Below, in pieces: positions 7,310-14,240 of a DNA stretch of 19,118 bases. The stretch is taken from positions 1 to 19,118 of the forward strand of contig PNND01000277.1 in assembly GCA_013824045.1 (NCBI GenBank), written 5' to 3'. Every line of letters starts with the position of its first letter. Position 1 is the first letter of the stretch. The stretch comes from Rhodobacter sp. (GTDB lineage: Bacteria > Pseudomonadota > Alphaproteobacteria > Rhodobacterales > Rhodobacteraceae). Made by a program: the position numbers and the translations under genes. The notes under the pieces were generated by a model, which had not been told where the DNA came from, searched no databases, and was given only the letters and a program-made list of their open reading frames with translations.

Positions 7310-9535
7310 ATGCCTGATCTGCTGATCGAACTCTTCTCGGAAGAAATCCCTGCGCGGATGCAGGCCAAGGCGGCGGCCGATCTGAAGCGGCTGGTGACGG
7401 ATGGGCTGGTGGAGGCGGGGCTGACCTATGCCAGCGCCGGGGCCTTTTCGACGCCGCGCCGGTTGGTGCTGTCGGTGGAGGAATTGACGGCGGAAAGCCG
7501 CGCGGTGCGGGAAGAGCGCAAGGGGCCGCGCACGGATGCGCCAGCGGCGGCGCTGGAGGGATTCTTGCGGTCCACCGGGCTGACGAAGGACCAGTTGGAG
7601 GTGCGCGACGACAAGAAGGCGCAGGTCTATTTTGCCGTCGTGGAAAAGCCGGGCCGTGCGGCGGATGCGATTGTGGCCGAGGTGCTGGAAGGGGTTATCC
7701 GCAATTTCCCTTGGCCCAAGTCGATGCGCTGGGGTTCGGGCGGCTTGCGCTGGGTGCGGCCGTTGCAATCCATCCTCTGCCTGCTGGTCGATGAGGCCGG
7801 GGCGCGTGTGGTGGAGATGGACGTGGACGGCATCCGCGCGGGCAACACGACCGAAGGCCACCGCTTCATGGGGGCGGGGCGGTTTGCCGTGTCGTCCTTC
7901 GACGACTACCGCGTGAAGCTGAGCCGCGCCAAGGTGATGCTGGATGCGACCGAGCGCGAGGCGCAGATCTGGCAAGACGCCACCAACATGGCCTTTGCCG
8001 CCGGGCTGGAGGTGGTTGAGGATCGCGGGCTGCTGGCCGAGGTGGCAGGGCTGGTGGAATGGCCATCTGTCCTGATGGGGCAGATCGGTGAGGAATTCAT
8101 GGGGCTTCCGCCCGAGGTTCTGCAAACCTCGATGAAAGAGCATCAGAAGTTCTTCTCGGTGAAAAACCCCAAGACAGGGCGGATCGAACGCTTCATCACC
8201 GTGGCGAATATCGAGGCGGCGGATGGCGGGGCGGCGATTCTGAAGGGCAACCAGAAGGTGCTGCGCGCCCGCCTGTCGGATGCGCGGTTCTTCTGGGAGA
8301 ATGACCTGCGCGTGGCCAAAGGCGGCATGGGCGAGTGGGCCGAAGGGCTGGGCGCCGTGACCTTCCACAACAAGCTGGGATCGCAGGCGGAGCGGATCGA
8401 CCGCATCGCCGCGCTGGCGCGCGAGATTGCGCCCTTGGTGGGGGCGGATGCCGCGCTGGCCGAGCAGGCGGCGCGGGTGGCGAAGCTGGATCTGCGCTCG
8501 GCCATGGTAGGCGAATTTCCGGAATTGCAGGGGCTGATGGGCATGTACTACGCCCGCGCGGCGGGCCTGCCCGATGCCGTGGCCGATGCGGCGCGCGATC
8601 ACTGGGCCCCGAAAGGCCCCGAAGATGCCGTGCCGACCGAACCCGTGTCGGTCGCTGTGGCACTGGCCGACAAGATCGACACGCTGACCGGATTCTGGGC
8701 GATTGACGAGAAGCCGACAGGGAGCAAAGACCCGTTTGCGCTGCGCCGCGCGGCGTTGGGGGTTATTCGGTTGGTGTTGGTGAATGGGGTGCGGGTGGAA
8801 CTGACCGGACTGATGGCTGCCGCAGTTGCCACCGATGAGTTGGAGCGCACGGTGCTGCTTGGTGTTCAGACCAAACCGCCTCACGATGAGGCAAGGCTGA
8901 TCGAGCTTCTTGGTGAGGAGTTCGCGCGCGATGTGCTTGCTGTAGGACCGATGATGGACGCTTTGGCAACCCGGCCGGGCCCGGATGAGTCCGATGCGAT
9001 GGCACTGGCGAGCGACCTCCTCGCTTTCTTCCACGACCGCCTCAAAGTCTTCCTCAAGGACCAAGGCATCCGCCACGACGTCATCGATGCCTGCCTCGCC
9101 ATGCCCGGCAATGATGACCTTACCCTGCTGGTGAAGCGCGCGCAGGCGTTGCAGGCGTTTCTGTCCTCGGACGATGGCACCAACCTGCTGCAGGGCTTCA
9201 AGCGGGCCAACAACATTCTGTCTCAGGCCGAGGCGAAGGATGGGGTGGAGTATTCCTTCGGCGCGGACCCGAAATTCGCCGAAACCGACGCCGAACGCGC
9301 CTTGTTCAACGCGTTGGACGTGGCGGAGCAGGCCATCGGCCCCGCGATGAAGGGTGAGAATTTCGCCGCCGCGATGGGGGCCATGGCCCAGTTGCGCGCG
9401 CCGATTGATGCGTTTTTCAACGCCGTTCAGATCAATGCCGAGAATGAGATCCTGCGCCGCAACCGGTTGAATCTGCTGCATCGCATCCGGGCAATCTGTT
9501 CGGGGGTGGCGGATCTGACAAAGGTGGACGGCTAA
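7310..9535 (+). CDS. glyS: Glycyl-tRNA synthetase beta subunit
   Basis: tRNA-binding partner of GlyQ. 741 residues, longer than the E. coli protein (689). It opens with the family signature LLIELFSEEIPARM. The central region includes GEFPELQGLMGMYYAR and KIDTLTGFWAIDEKPTGSKDPFALRRAALG, both typical of GlyS HD-like/core sequence. The C-terminal part (about 640-730) ends in a DALR-like anticodon-binding helical domain (DAFFNAVQINAENEILRRNRLNLL). Much of the extra length lies at about residues 485-565 (8760-9005), between VIRLVLVNGVR and DLLAFFHDRLKVFLKDQG. That stretch is poorly recognisable and slightly less G+C-rich, and is probably a lineage-specific insertion. Last gene of the glyQ operon; no T-rich terminator follows directly. 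Confidence 0.96.
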   Translation: MPDLLIELFSEEIPARMQAKAAADLKRLVTDGLVEAGLTYASAGAFSTPRRLVLSVEELTAESRAVREERKGPRTDAPAAALEGFLRSTGLTKDQLEVRDDKKAQVYFAVVEKPGRAADAIVAEVLEGVIRNFPWPKSMRWGSGGLRWVRPLQSILCLLVDEAGARVVEMDVDGIRAGNTTEGHRFMGAGRFAVSSFDDYRVKLSRAKVMLDATEREAQIWQDATNMAFAAGLEVVEDRGLLAEVAGLVEWPSVLMGQIGEEFMGLPPEVLQTSMKEHQKFFSVKNPKTGRIERFITVANIEAADGGAAILKGNQKVLRARLSDARFFWENDLRVAKGGMGEWAEGLGAVTFHNKLGSQAERIDRIAALAREIAPLVGADAALAEQAARVAKLDLRSAMVGEFPELQGLMGMYYARAAGLPDAVADAARDHWAPKGPEDAVPTEPVSVAVALADKIDTLTGFWAIDEKPTGSKDPFALRRAALGVIRLVLVNGVRVELTGLMAAAVATDELERTVLLGVQTKPPHDEARLIELLGEEFARDVLAVGPMMDALATRPGPDESDAMALASDLLAFFHDRLKVFLKDQGIRHDVIDACLAMPGNDDLTLLVKRAQALQAFLSSDDGTNLLQGFKRANNILSQAEAKDGVEYSFGADPKFAETDAERALFNALDVAEQAIGPAMKGENFAAAMGAMAQLRAPIDAFFNAVQINAENEILRRNRLNLLHRIRAICSGVADLTKVDG

Positions 9536-9586
9536 GCCTATCCTTCTGACGGCTCATTCTTCTCTGTGAAAATATCCCACGGGGGT

Positions 9587-9607
9587 CCGGGGGTGTGAAA
9601 CCCCCGG
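9587..9607 (+). repeat. G/C palindrome after glyS (possible terminator or dispersed repeat)
   Basis: CCGGGGGT (9587-9594) pairs perfectly with ACCCCCGG (9600-9607) around a 5-base loop. Only a weak pyrimidine stretch follows. With the preceding AAAATATCCCACGGGGGT it resembles the short G/C palindromes I recall recurring between genes in Rhodobacterales. It could still terminate glyS transcripts. Confidence 0.5.
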
Positions 9608-9651
9608 CACTCTTCGCCAGTGTGGCGTCGCCGTTACACCGAATGTCAGGC

Positions 9652-9679
9652 TTGATTGACACTGTTTTCGGCGTATCCT
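9652..9679 (+). promoter_or_regulatory. Candidate promoter of the PPDK-like gene
   Basis: TTGATT (9652-9657), 16 bases, TATCCT (9674-9679), with an overlapping perfect TTGACA at 9656-9661 that is too close to serve the same -10. Transcription would start near 9686, immediately before the ribosome site. Confidence 0.4.
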
Positions 9680-9687
9680 GCGCCTGC

Positions 9688-9697
9688 AAAGGAAAGG
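9688..9697 (+). promoter_or_regulatory. Ribosome binding site that sets the PPDK-like start
   Basis: AAAGGAAAGG ends 8 bases before the GTG at 9706. It supports that start over the in-frame GTG at 9595, which sits inside the palindrome loop. Confidence 0.65.
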
Positions 9698-9705
9698 TCG
9701 CCGCA

Positions 9706-12258
9706 GTGCAGAAGATGGATATGCTCCCCGATTTCGCCGAGATCACGCCCACGGCGCGCATCCAGACGGCGGCGCATGGCTGGCGGGCGAAATGCCTGCA
9801 GCGGCTGGTGCGGCTGGATTTGCCGGTGCCCGAGACGGTGGCGCTGCCTGCAGGCACGGTGCGGGCGATTGCGGCGGGGCATCCGGTGGATGTGGAGGCG
9901 ATTCTGGCGCATTTCGGGGCGGATGCGCTGATCTCGGTCCGGCCCAGCCCGGAAAACCCCGATTGGGGCGGGCCGGGGACGATTCTGAACATCGGGATGA
10001 ACGCCGCCCGCCATAGCGGGCTGGCAGAGCGGCACGGGCAGGCGGCGGCGGATGCGCTTTATCTGCGCTTCGTGCAATCCTATGCCACCCATGTGGCGCG
10101 GCTGGACCCCGATATGTTCGATGCCGCCGCCCCCTCGGCCGAGGCGCTGCGCGATGCGCTGCGGGTCTATGAGCTGGAGATGGATGAGGAATTCCCGCAA
10201 GATCCCGCCCGGCAATTGGCCGAGGTGCTGCGGTCGATGGCGCGGGCGTGGGAGGGAACCACCGCGCGGCTTCTGCGGCAGGCCAAGGGTGCGCCAGAGG
10301 CGGCGGCGCTGGGCCTTGTGGTGCAGGAAATGGCGCAGGGCATCGGCAAGGGGGTTTCCGGGTCTGGGGTGATCCAGTTCGTCGATCCCGTGACGGGGCT
10401 GCCGCAGGTGACGGGGCGCTATCTGGGCCAGTCGCAGGGGCGGGATGCGCTGAAGCGGACGGAGGCGATCTACCTGACGCGCGATCCGCGCGGGCCGTCG
10501 CTGGAGGAATTGGCGCCGGGGCTGTTTGGCGATCTGTTGCGGTTCGGTGCCGCCTGCCGGGTGAAGCTGCGCGAGGAAATGCAGATCGAATTCACCATCG
10601 AGGACGGGCATCTGTCGGTGCTGGATGCGGTGAAGGTGGCGCGTTCGGCCCGGGCCGGGCTGAAGATCGCCGTGGCACTGGCCGAGGATGGCGTGATTTC
10701 CGAGGCCGAGGCGGTGCTGCGGGTGGAGCCGCGCGCGCTGCCGGAGCTGCTGCACACGCAGGTCGATCCGCGCGGGCCGCGCGATGTCTTCGTGCGGGGC
10801 ATCGCGGCCAGTCCGGGTGCGGCGACGGGGCGGGTCGTGTTCTCGTCCGCCGCCGCGCAGGCGAGTGCGGCGCGAGGCGAGCCTTGCATTCTGGTGCGGC
10901 GGGAAACCGCGCCCGAGGATATTCGCGGCATGCATTCCGCCGTGGGCGTGCTGACGGAACGGGGCGGAATGACCAGCCACGCGGCGGTGATCGGGCGGGG
11001 CTTGGGCCTGCCCTGCATCGTGGGGGCGTCGGATCTGAAGCTGGATTCCAAGGACAAGAAGTTGGTGGCACCCGATGGGCGGGTGTTCCGCGAAGGCGAC
11101 ATCATCACCGTGGATGGCACCACGGGCGAGGCGCTGGTGGGTGCGGCGGATATGCTGGCCCCGGCGCTGGATGACAGTTTCCGCAAGCTGTTGGGCTGGG
11201 CGGATCAGTATCGCGACATCGGCATCCGGGCCAATGCGGATACGCCTGCCGATGCCGCGACCGCGCGGCAGTTCGAGGCGCAGGGGATCGGTCTGTGCCG
11301 GACGGAACATATGTTCTTTGAAGATGATCGTCTGGTGGTGATGCGCGAGATGATCTTTGCCGACAGTTCCAAGGATCGCGCGGCTGCCTTGGCGCGGCTT
11401 TTGCCGATGCAGCGCGAGGATTTCGTGCAGTTGTTCGACATCATGCAGGGCCTGCCTGTCTGCATCCGCCTGTTTGACCCGCCCTTGCACGAGTTTCTGC
11501 CGCAAAGCCGCGAGGGTCTGCGCGAATTGGCCGAGGCGCTGGACAAGCCACTGTCCGAGGTCACGCGGCGGGCCGAGGCCTTGGCCGAGTTCAACCCCAT
11601 GCTGGGGATGCGCGGCGTGCGGCTGGGGGTGGTGCTGCCCGAGATTTACGACATGCAGGCGCAGGCGATCTTTGAGGCGACGGTCGAGGTGGGGCGGCGG
11701 GGTGCGGCGGTGGTGCCGGAAATCATGATCCCGCTGGTATCGGCCCGGCGCGAGGTGGAATTGGTGCAGGGCCGGATCGAGGCTGTGGCCGCCAAGGTGC
11801 GGGCCAAGGCCGGGGCGGATTTCGCCTACAAGTTGGGCGTGATGGTGGAAACCCCGCGCGCGGCATTGCGGGCGGGTGAGATCGCGCAGCACGCGGCCTT
11901 CCTGTCCTTCGGCACAAATGACCTGACGCAGATGACCTATGGCCTGTCGCGCGATGATGCGGGGCGGTTCATGAACACCTATGTGCAGCAAGGGGTGTTC
12001 CCCGAGGATCCGTTCCATATTCTGGACGTCGATGGTGTGGGCGAGTTGCTGCTGATCGGCACGGAACGCGGGCGCAGGACGCGCGGTGATCTGGTGGTGT
12101 CCCTCTGCGGCGAGCATGGCGGGAACCCCGAATCTATCGGTTTTTGTCGCAAGGCGGGATTCGATTACGTGTCCTGTTCGCCCTATCGGGTGCCGTTGGC
12201 ACGCTTGGCGGCGGCGCATCTGGCATTGAAGGAGCAGATGCCGATTTCCAGAAAATGA
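9706..12258 (+). CDS. Pyruvate, phosphate dikinase-like PEP-utilising enzyme with degenerate ATP-grasp part
   Basis: 850 residues, near the usual PPDK length (about 875). The phosphohistidine domain (about 365-460) has LTERGGMTSHAAVIGRGLG with the phosphate-carrying His425. The PEP/pyruvate barrel (about 490-845) is complete: GLCRTEHMFF, CIRLFDPPLHEFLP, VMVETPRAAL, SFGTNDLTQMTYGLSRDD, LCGEHGGNPESI and VSCSPYRVP with the catalytic Cys824. The N-terminal nucleotide part is eroded: the LGGKGANLAEM loop is replaced by GWRAKCLQRL, FTRNP by QFVDP (about 222-226), and the QTR after EFTIEDG by DAV. By my alignment this removes several ATP-binding residues known from the Clostridium symbiosum enzyme. 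It may act as a PEP-dependent phosphotransferase or use an altered nucleotide; the classical ATP/Pi reaction is doubtful. GTG 9706 is chosen from the ribosome site at 9688; an ATG at 9715 is also possible. Confidence 0.85.
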   Translation: MQKMDMLPDFAEITPTARIQTAAHGWRAKCLQRLVRLDLPVPETVALPAGTVRAIAAGHPVDVEAILAHFGADALISVRPSPENPDWGGPGTILNIGMNAARHSGLAERHGQAAADALYLRFVQSYATHVARLDPDMFDAAAPSAEALRDALRVYELEMDEEFPQDPARQLAEVLRSMARAWEGTTARLLRQAKGAPEAAALGLVVQEMAQGIGKGVSGSGVIQFVDPVTGLPQVTGRYLGQSQGRDALKRTEAIYLTRDPRGPSLEELAPGLFGDLLRFGAACRVKLREEMQIEFTIEDGHLSVLDAVKVARSARAGLKIAVALAEDGVISEAEAVLRVEPRALPELLHTQVDPRGPRDVFVRGIAASPGAATGRVVFSSAAAQASAARGEPCILVRRETAPEDIRGMHSAVGVLTERGGMTSHAAVIGRGLGLPCIVGASDLKLDSKDKKLVAPDGRVFREGDIITVDGTTGEALVGAADMLAPALDDSFRKLLGWADQYRDIGIRANADTPADAATARQFEAQGIGLCRTEHMFFEDDRLVVMREMIFADSSKDRAAALARLLPMQREDFVQLFDIMQGLPVCIRLFDPPLHEFLPQSREGLRELAEALDKPLSEVTRRAEALAEFNPMLGMRGVRLGVVLPEIYDMQAQAIFEATVEVGRRGAAVVPEIMIPLVSARREVELVQGRIEAVAAKVRAKAGADFAYKLGVMVETPRAALRAGEIAQHAAFLSFGTNDLTQMTYGLSRDDAGRFMNTYVQQGVFPEDPFHILDVDGVGELLLIGTERGRRTRGDLVVSLCGEHGGNPESIGFCRKAGFDYVSCSPYRVPLARLAAAHLALKEQMPISRK

Positions 12259-12306
12259 CACAAGATCATGTGTTTGTCTGGGATTATTGCGCTAGCGCGT
12301 TAAGAA

Positions 12307-12330
12307 TTTTCGGCGGATATCCGCCGAAAA
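12307..12330. repeat. Perfect 24-bp palindrome
   Basis: TTTTCGGCGGAT followed by its exact reverse complement ATCCGCCGAAAA. It lies 49 bases after the PPDK-like stop and 137 before the hydrolase ATG. The T-tract is on the 5' arm and no T-run follows on either strand, so it is not a normal terminator on its own; a dimeric regulator site is the simpler reading. Confidence 0.6.
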
Positions 12331-12412
12331 GGGCCTGATTTTCGTTGTAATTTCGCCACATTGGTGGACTCCGGCCCGGTGGTTCGACTACGCCCGCCCC
12401 TCGTTATCGTTT

Positions 12413-12457
12413 GGGAAGGTTTTTCCCGGATGATGGCGGGTTGAAACAACCGGGAAA
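12413..12457 (+). promoter_or_regulatory. Leader with mutually exclusive hairpins ahead of the cell wall hydrolase
   Basis: Three possible RNA helices are seen. A pairs GGGAA (12413-12417) with TTCCC (12423-12427). B pairs TTTCCCGG (12422-12429) with CCGGGAAA (12450-12457). C pairs GGTTG (12439-12443) with CAACC (12447-12451). A and C can coexist; B excludes both. B ends 9 bases before the ATG and would cover the only GGGA-type ribosome site. Whether this region is transcribed is not known, and no strong promoter was identified. Confidence 0.3.
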
Positions 12458-12466
12458 CACGAGACC

Positions 12467-13159
12467 ATGCGCTTGCACACAGGCTGGATCACGGGGGCGC
12501 TTGCTGCCGTCATCTTGAATGGAGCGGCCTTCGCCGACGTGACGGTGAGCCAATCGAACGATCCGACAGCCGCCATGGGCGGCACCCTTGGCACGTTGCT
12601 GGGGGCGGAAAGACAGGCGTTGAACGCCATTCCCGAGGGGCGGCTGACAGAGCTTGCCGTGGGGCCGAAGATCGAAACCCGCACGACCGCCGCCAAGGCG
12701 GGGGAGAAGCCCGCTGCGCCGTCGGTGATCCGCTATGACGACGCTTGGCTGGCGGCGCAGCCGGAGCCCGCGCGTGATGCGCAATGGGAATGCCTGAGCA
12801 AGGCCATCTATTTCGAGGCGCGGGGGGAAACCCTGCGCGGGCAGTTCGCGGTGGCGGAAGTGATCCTGAACCGTGTCGACAGCCCGGATTACCCCTCGTC
12901 GATCTGCGGCGTGGTGCAGCAGCGCGGCGGTGGCGGCTGCCAGTTCAGCTATATCTGCGACGGCCGGGCCGACCGGATGCGCGACCCCGATGCTGTGTGG
13001 CGTGCGGAACGGATTGCAGCGGCGATGATGAACGGCGCGCCGCGCGCCCTGACGATGGGGGCCACGCATTTCCACACGCGGCAGGTGCGGCCCGGCTGGG
13101 CGCGGCGCTTTCCGCAGACGGCGGCCATCGGCGCGCATCTGTTCTACAAGCAGCCCTGA
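12467..13159 (+). CDS. Secreted SleB-type cell wall hydrolase
   Basis: 230 residues with an N-terminal signal peptide (about 1-23, WITGALAAVILNGAAFA). An Ala/Thr-rich low-complexity stretch (25-105) leads to a Hydrolase_2 (SleB) domain (about 106-230). The domain has the family start WECLSKAIYFEARGE with the putative catalytic Glu117, then VAEVILNRVDSPDYPSSICGV, CQFSYICDG and the C-terminal GATHFHT and WARRF blocks. SleB-like enzymes are lytic transglycosylases acting on peptidoglycan; in non-sporulating proteobacteria they are periplasmic and of unclear role. Monocistronic, with a 208-base upstream region holding a palindrome and hairpins, and a hairpin downstream. The ATG is the first start giving a signal peptide; the ribosome site (GAG at 12461) is weak. 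Confidence 0.88.
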   Translation: MRLHTGWITGALAAVILNGAAFADVTVSQSNDPTAAMGGTLGTLLGAERQALNAIPEGRLTELAVGPKIETRTTAAKAGEKPAAPSVIRYDDAWLAAQPEPARDAQWECLSKAIYFEARGETLRGQFAVAEVILNRVDSPDYPSSICGVVQQRGGGGCQFSYICDGRADRMRDPDAVWRAERIAAAMMNGAPRALTMGATHFHTRQVRPGWARRFPQTAAIGAHLFYKQP

Positions 13160-13228
13160 AACGGGGTCTGGAACGCAGCATCGAAGTCGCCTTGCTTGCG
13201 TCTTGTGACGGGTTCGGACATGGAAGTG

Positions 13229-13263
13229 TCGGGGGCGGGGGATAACCTGCCCCCGATTTCCTT
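13229..13263 (+). terminator. Likely terminator after the cell wall hydrolase
   Basis: TCGGGGGC (13229-13236) pairs with GCCCCCGA (13249-13256) around a 12-base loop, followed by TTTCCTT. It ends only 10 bases before the folB ribosome site (GGAGG, 13273-13277), so it could also influence folB translation. Confidence 0.5.
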
Positions 13264-13284
13264 TGCGCGCCGGGAGGCGAGACC

Positions 13285-14193
13285 ATGACCACCGACACCC
13301 GCCTTGCCTTTGCCCATCCCGAGGAGCGGGCCGTGGCATCGGCCAGCGCCGACCCGCGCGACCGGATCAGCCTGCGCGATCACGTGGTCGAGGTGGAAAT
13401 CGGCGCGTTCCAGCAGGAACGCGGCACTCGGCAGCGCATCCAGTTCAACGTGGTGGTCGAGGTGCGCCCACAGCCGCAGCCGCTGGATGACGATGTGGAC
13501 AAGATCCTGAGCTATGATCGCATCACCGAAGCGATTGCGGCAGAGCTGGCGGCGGAACGGTTGAACCTGCTGGAGACGCTAGCAGAGCGGGTGGCCGAAC
13601 GGATTCTGGCGGAACCACAGGCGATGCGCGCCTTCGTGCGGGTGGAAAAGCTGGACCGGGGCCCCGGCAAGCTGGGGGTGGAGATTGCCCGCAGCCGGGC
13701 CGAAGCGCCGTTGAAGGCCGTGGGCAGCGACGGGGTGGAGGCGGCGCTGCATCCGCTGGTGGTGTTTCTGGACAATGCCGCGATACATGCGGGCGATCTG
13801 GCCGCGCGGCTGGATGGGTTGCAAGCGCGGGGGGTGCCGGTGATCCTGACCGTCGGATTGCCTGATCTGCCGCGCCCTGAGACCGGCCACAAGCCGACCC
13901 AGCGCCGGATCGACCTGCTGGCCATCGAACAGAACGCCTGGACCTTGGCTGCGCGGGATGCGCGCTGTGTGGTGGTGGCGACGCGGACGGAAATCGACTG
14001 GGCCATCAAGCATGGGCAGATGATCGTCTGGGCGCCATCCAAGCTGGTGCTGGATGCGGTGGACGGGCCGCAAAGCCGTGATCCGGTGGCCTTGGCGCTG
14101 TGGCTGGCCGAGATGATGGCGGCGCAGGGCCTGCTGCTTCACGGGGATGTTGCAGTGCCGGCAGGAAGCCGCGTGCCGGTAGAGCGCGTCTGA
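13285..14193 (+). CDS. folB: Dihydroneopterin aldolase fused to an extra C-terminal domain
   Basis: 302 residues, about twice the size of a stand-alone FolB (about 120). Residues about 27-137 form the aldolase domain, which splits dihydroneopterin into hydroxymethyl-dihydropterin and glycolaldehyde in folate synthesis: IGAFQQERGTRQ (catalytic-type Glu45), LSYDRI, LLETLAERVAERIL (ET.AE) and VRVEKLDRGPGKLGVEI (Lys122). Residues about 155-300 are a separate domain: HPLVVFLDN, GVPVILTVGLPDL, RRIDLLAIEQNAWTLAARD, GQMIVWAPSKLVL and SRDPVALALWLAEMMAAQGLLL. The last two blocks recall archaeal-type amino-acid-kinase-fold kinases (MfnE-like), where VPVWLP is followed by SWDVTSDSLAAWLA. A full kinase is not present, so this is only a resemblance. 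ATG follows GGAGG by 7 bases. folP begins 47 bases later. Confidence 0.88.
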   Translation: MTTDTRLAFAHPEERAVASASADPRDRISLRDHVVEVEIGAFQQERGTRQRIQFNVVVEVRPQPQPLDDDVDKILSYDRITEAIAAELAAERLNLLETLAERVAERILAEPQAMRAFVRVEKLDRGPGKLGVEIARSRAEAPLKAVGSDGVEAALHPLVVFLDNAAIHAGDLAARLDGLQARGVPVILTVGLPDLPRPETGHKPTQRRIDLLAIEQNAWTLAARDARCVVVATRTEIDWAIKHGQMIVWAPSKLVLDAVDGPQSRDPVALALWLAEMMAAQGLLLHGDVAVPAGSRVPVERV

Positions 14194-14240
14194 ACCGCGT
14201 GGGGCTTGCGCGGTTGGCGTGCTGCGCCTAGGCAAGGCGC

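Noticed and set aside
6992..9481. Very long open frame on the minus strand opposite glyS (829 codons)
   Set aside because: It mirrors glyS codons in a G+C-rich genome; its translation is His/Arg/Gln/Pro-rich with no domain, while glyS on the other strand is unmistakable.
9595..9705. GTG start giving the PPDK-like protein 37 extra residues
   Set aside because: It lies in the loop of a hairpin, upstream of the promoter-like elements and of a strong ribosome site for GTG 9706, and the added residues have no homologous look.
10248..11174. Plus-strand Gly/Ala/Arg-rich open frame of 308 codons inside the PPDK-like gene
   Set aside because: Out-of-frame reading of GC-rich codons; no motif.
9646..12261. 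Long minus-strand open frame opposite the PPDK-like gene (871 codons)
   Set aside because: Same artefact: composition-driven absence of stops, with a low-complexity His/Arg/Gln-rich product and no start context.
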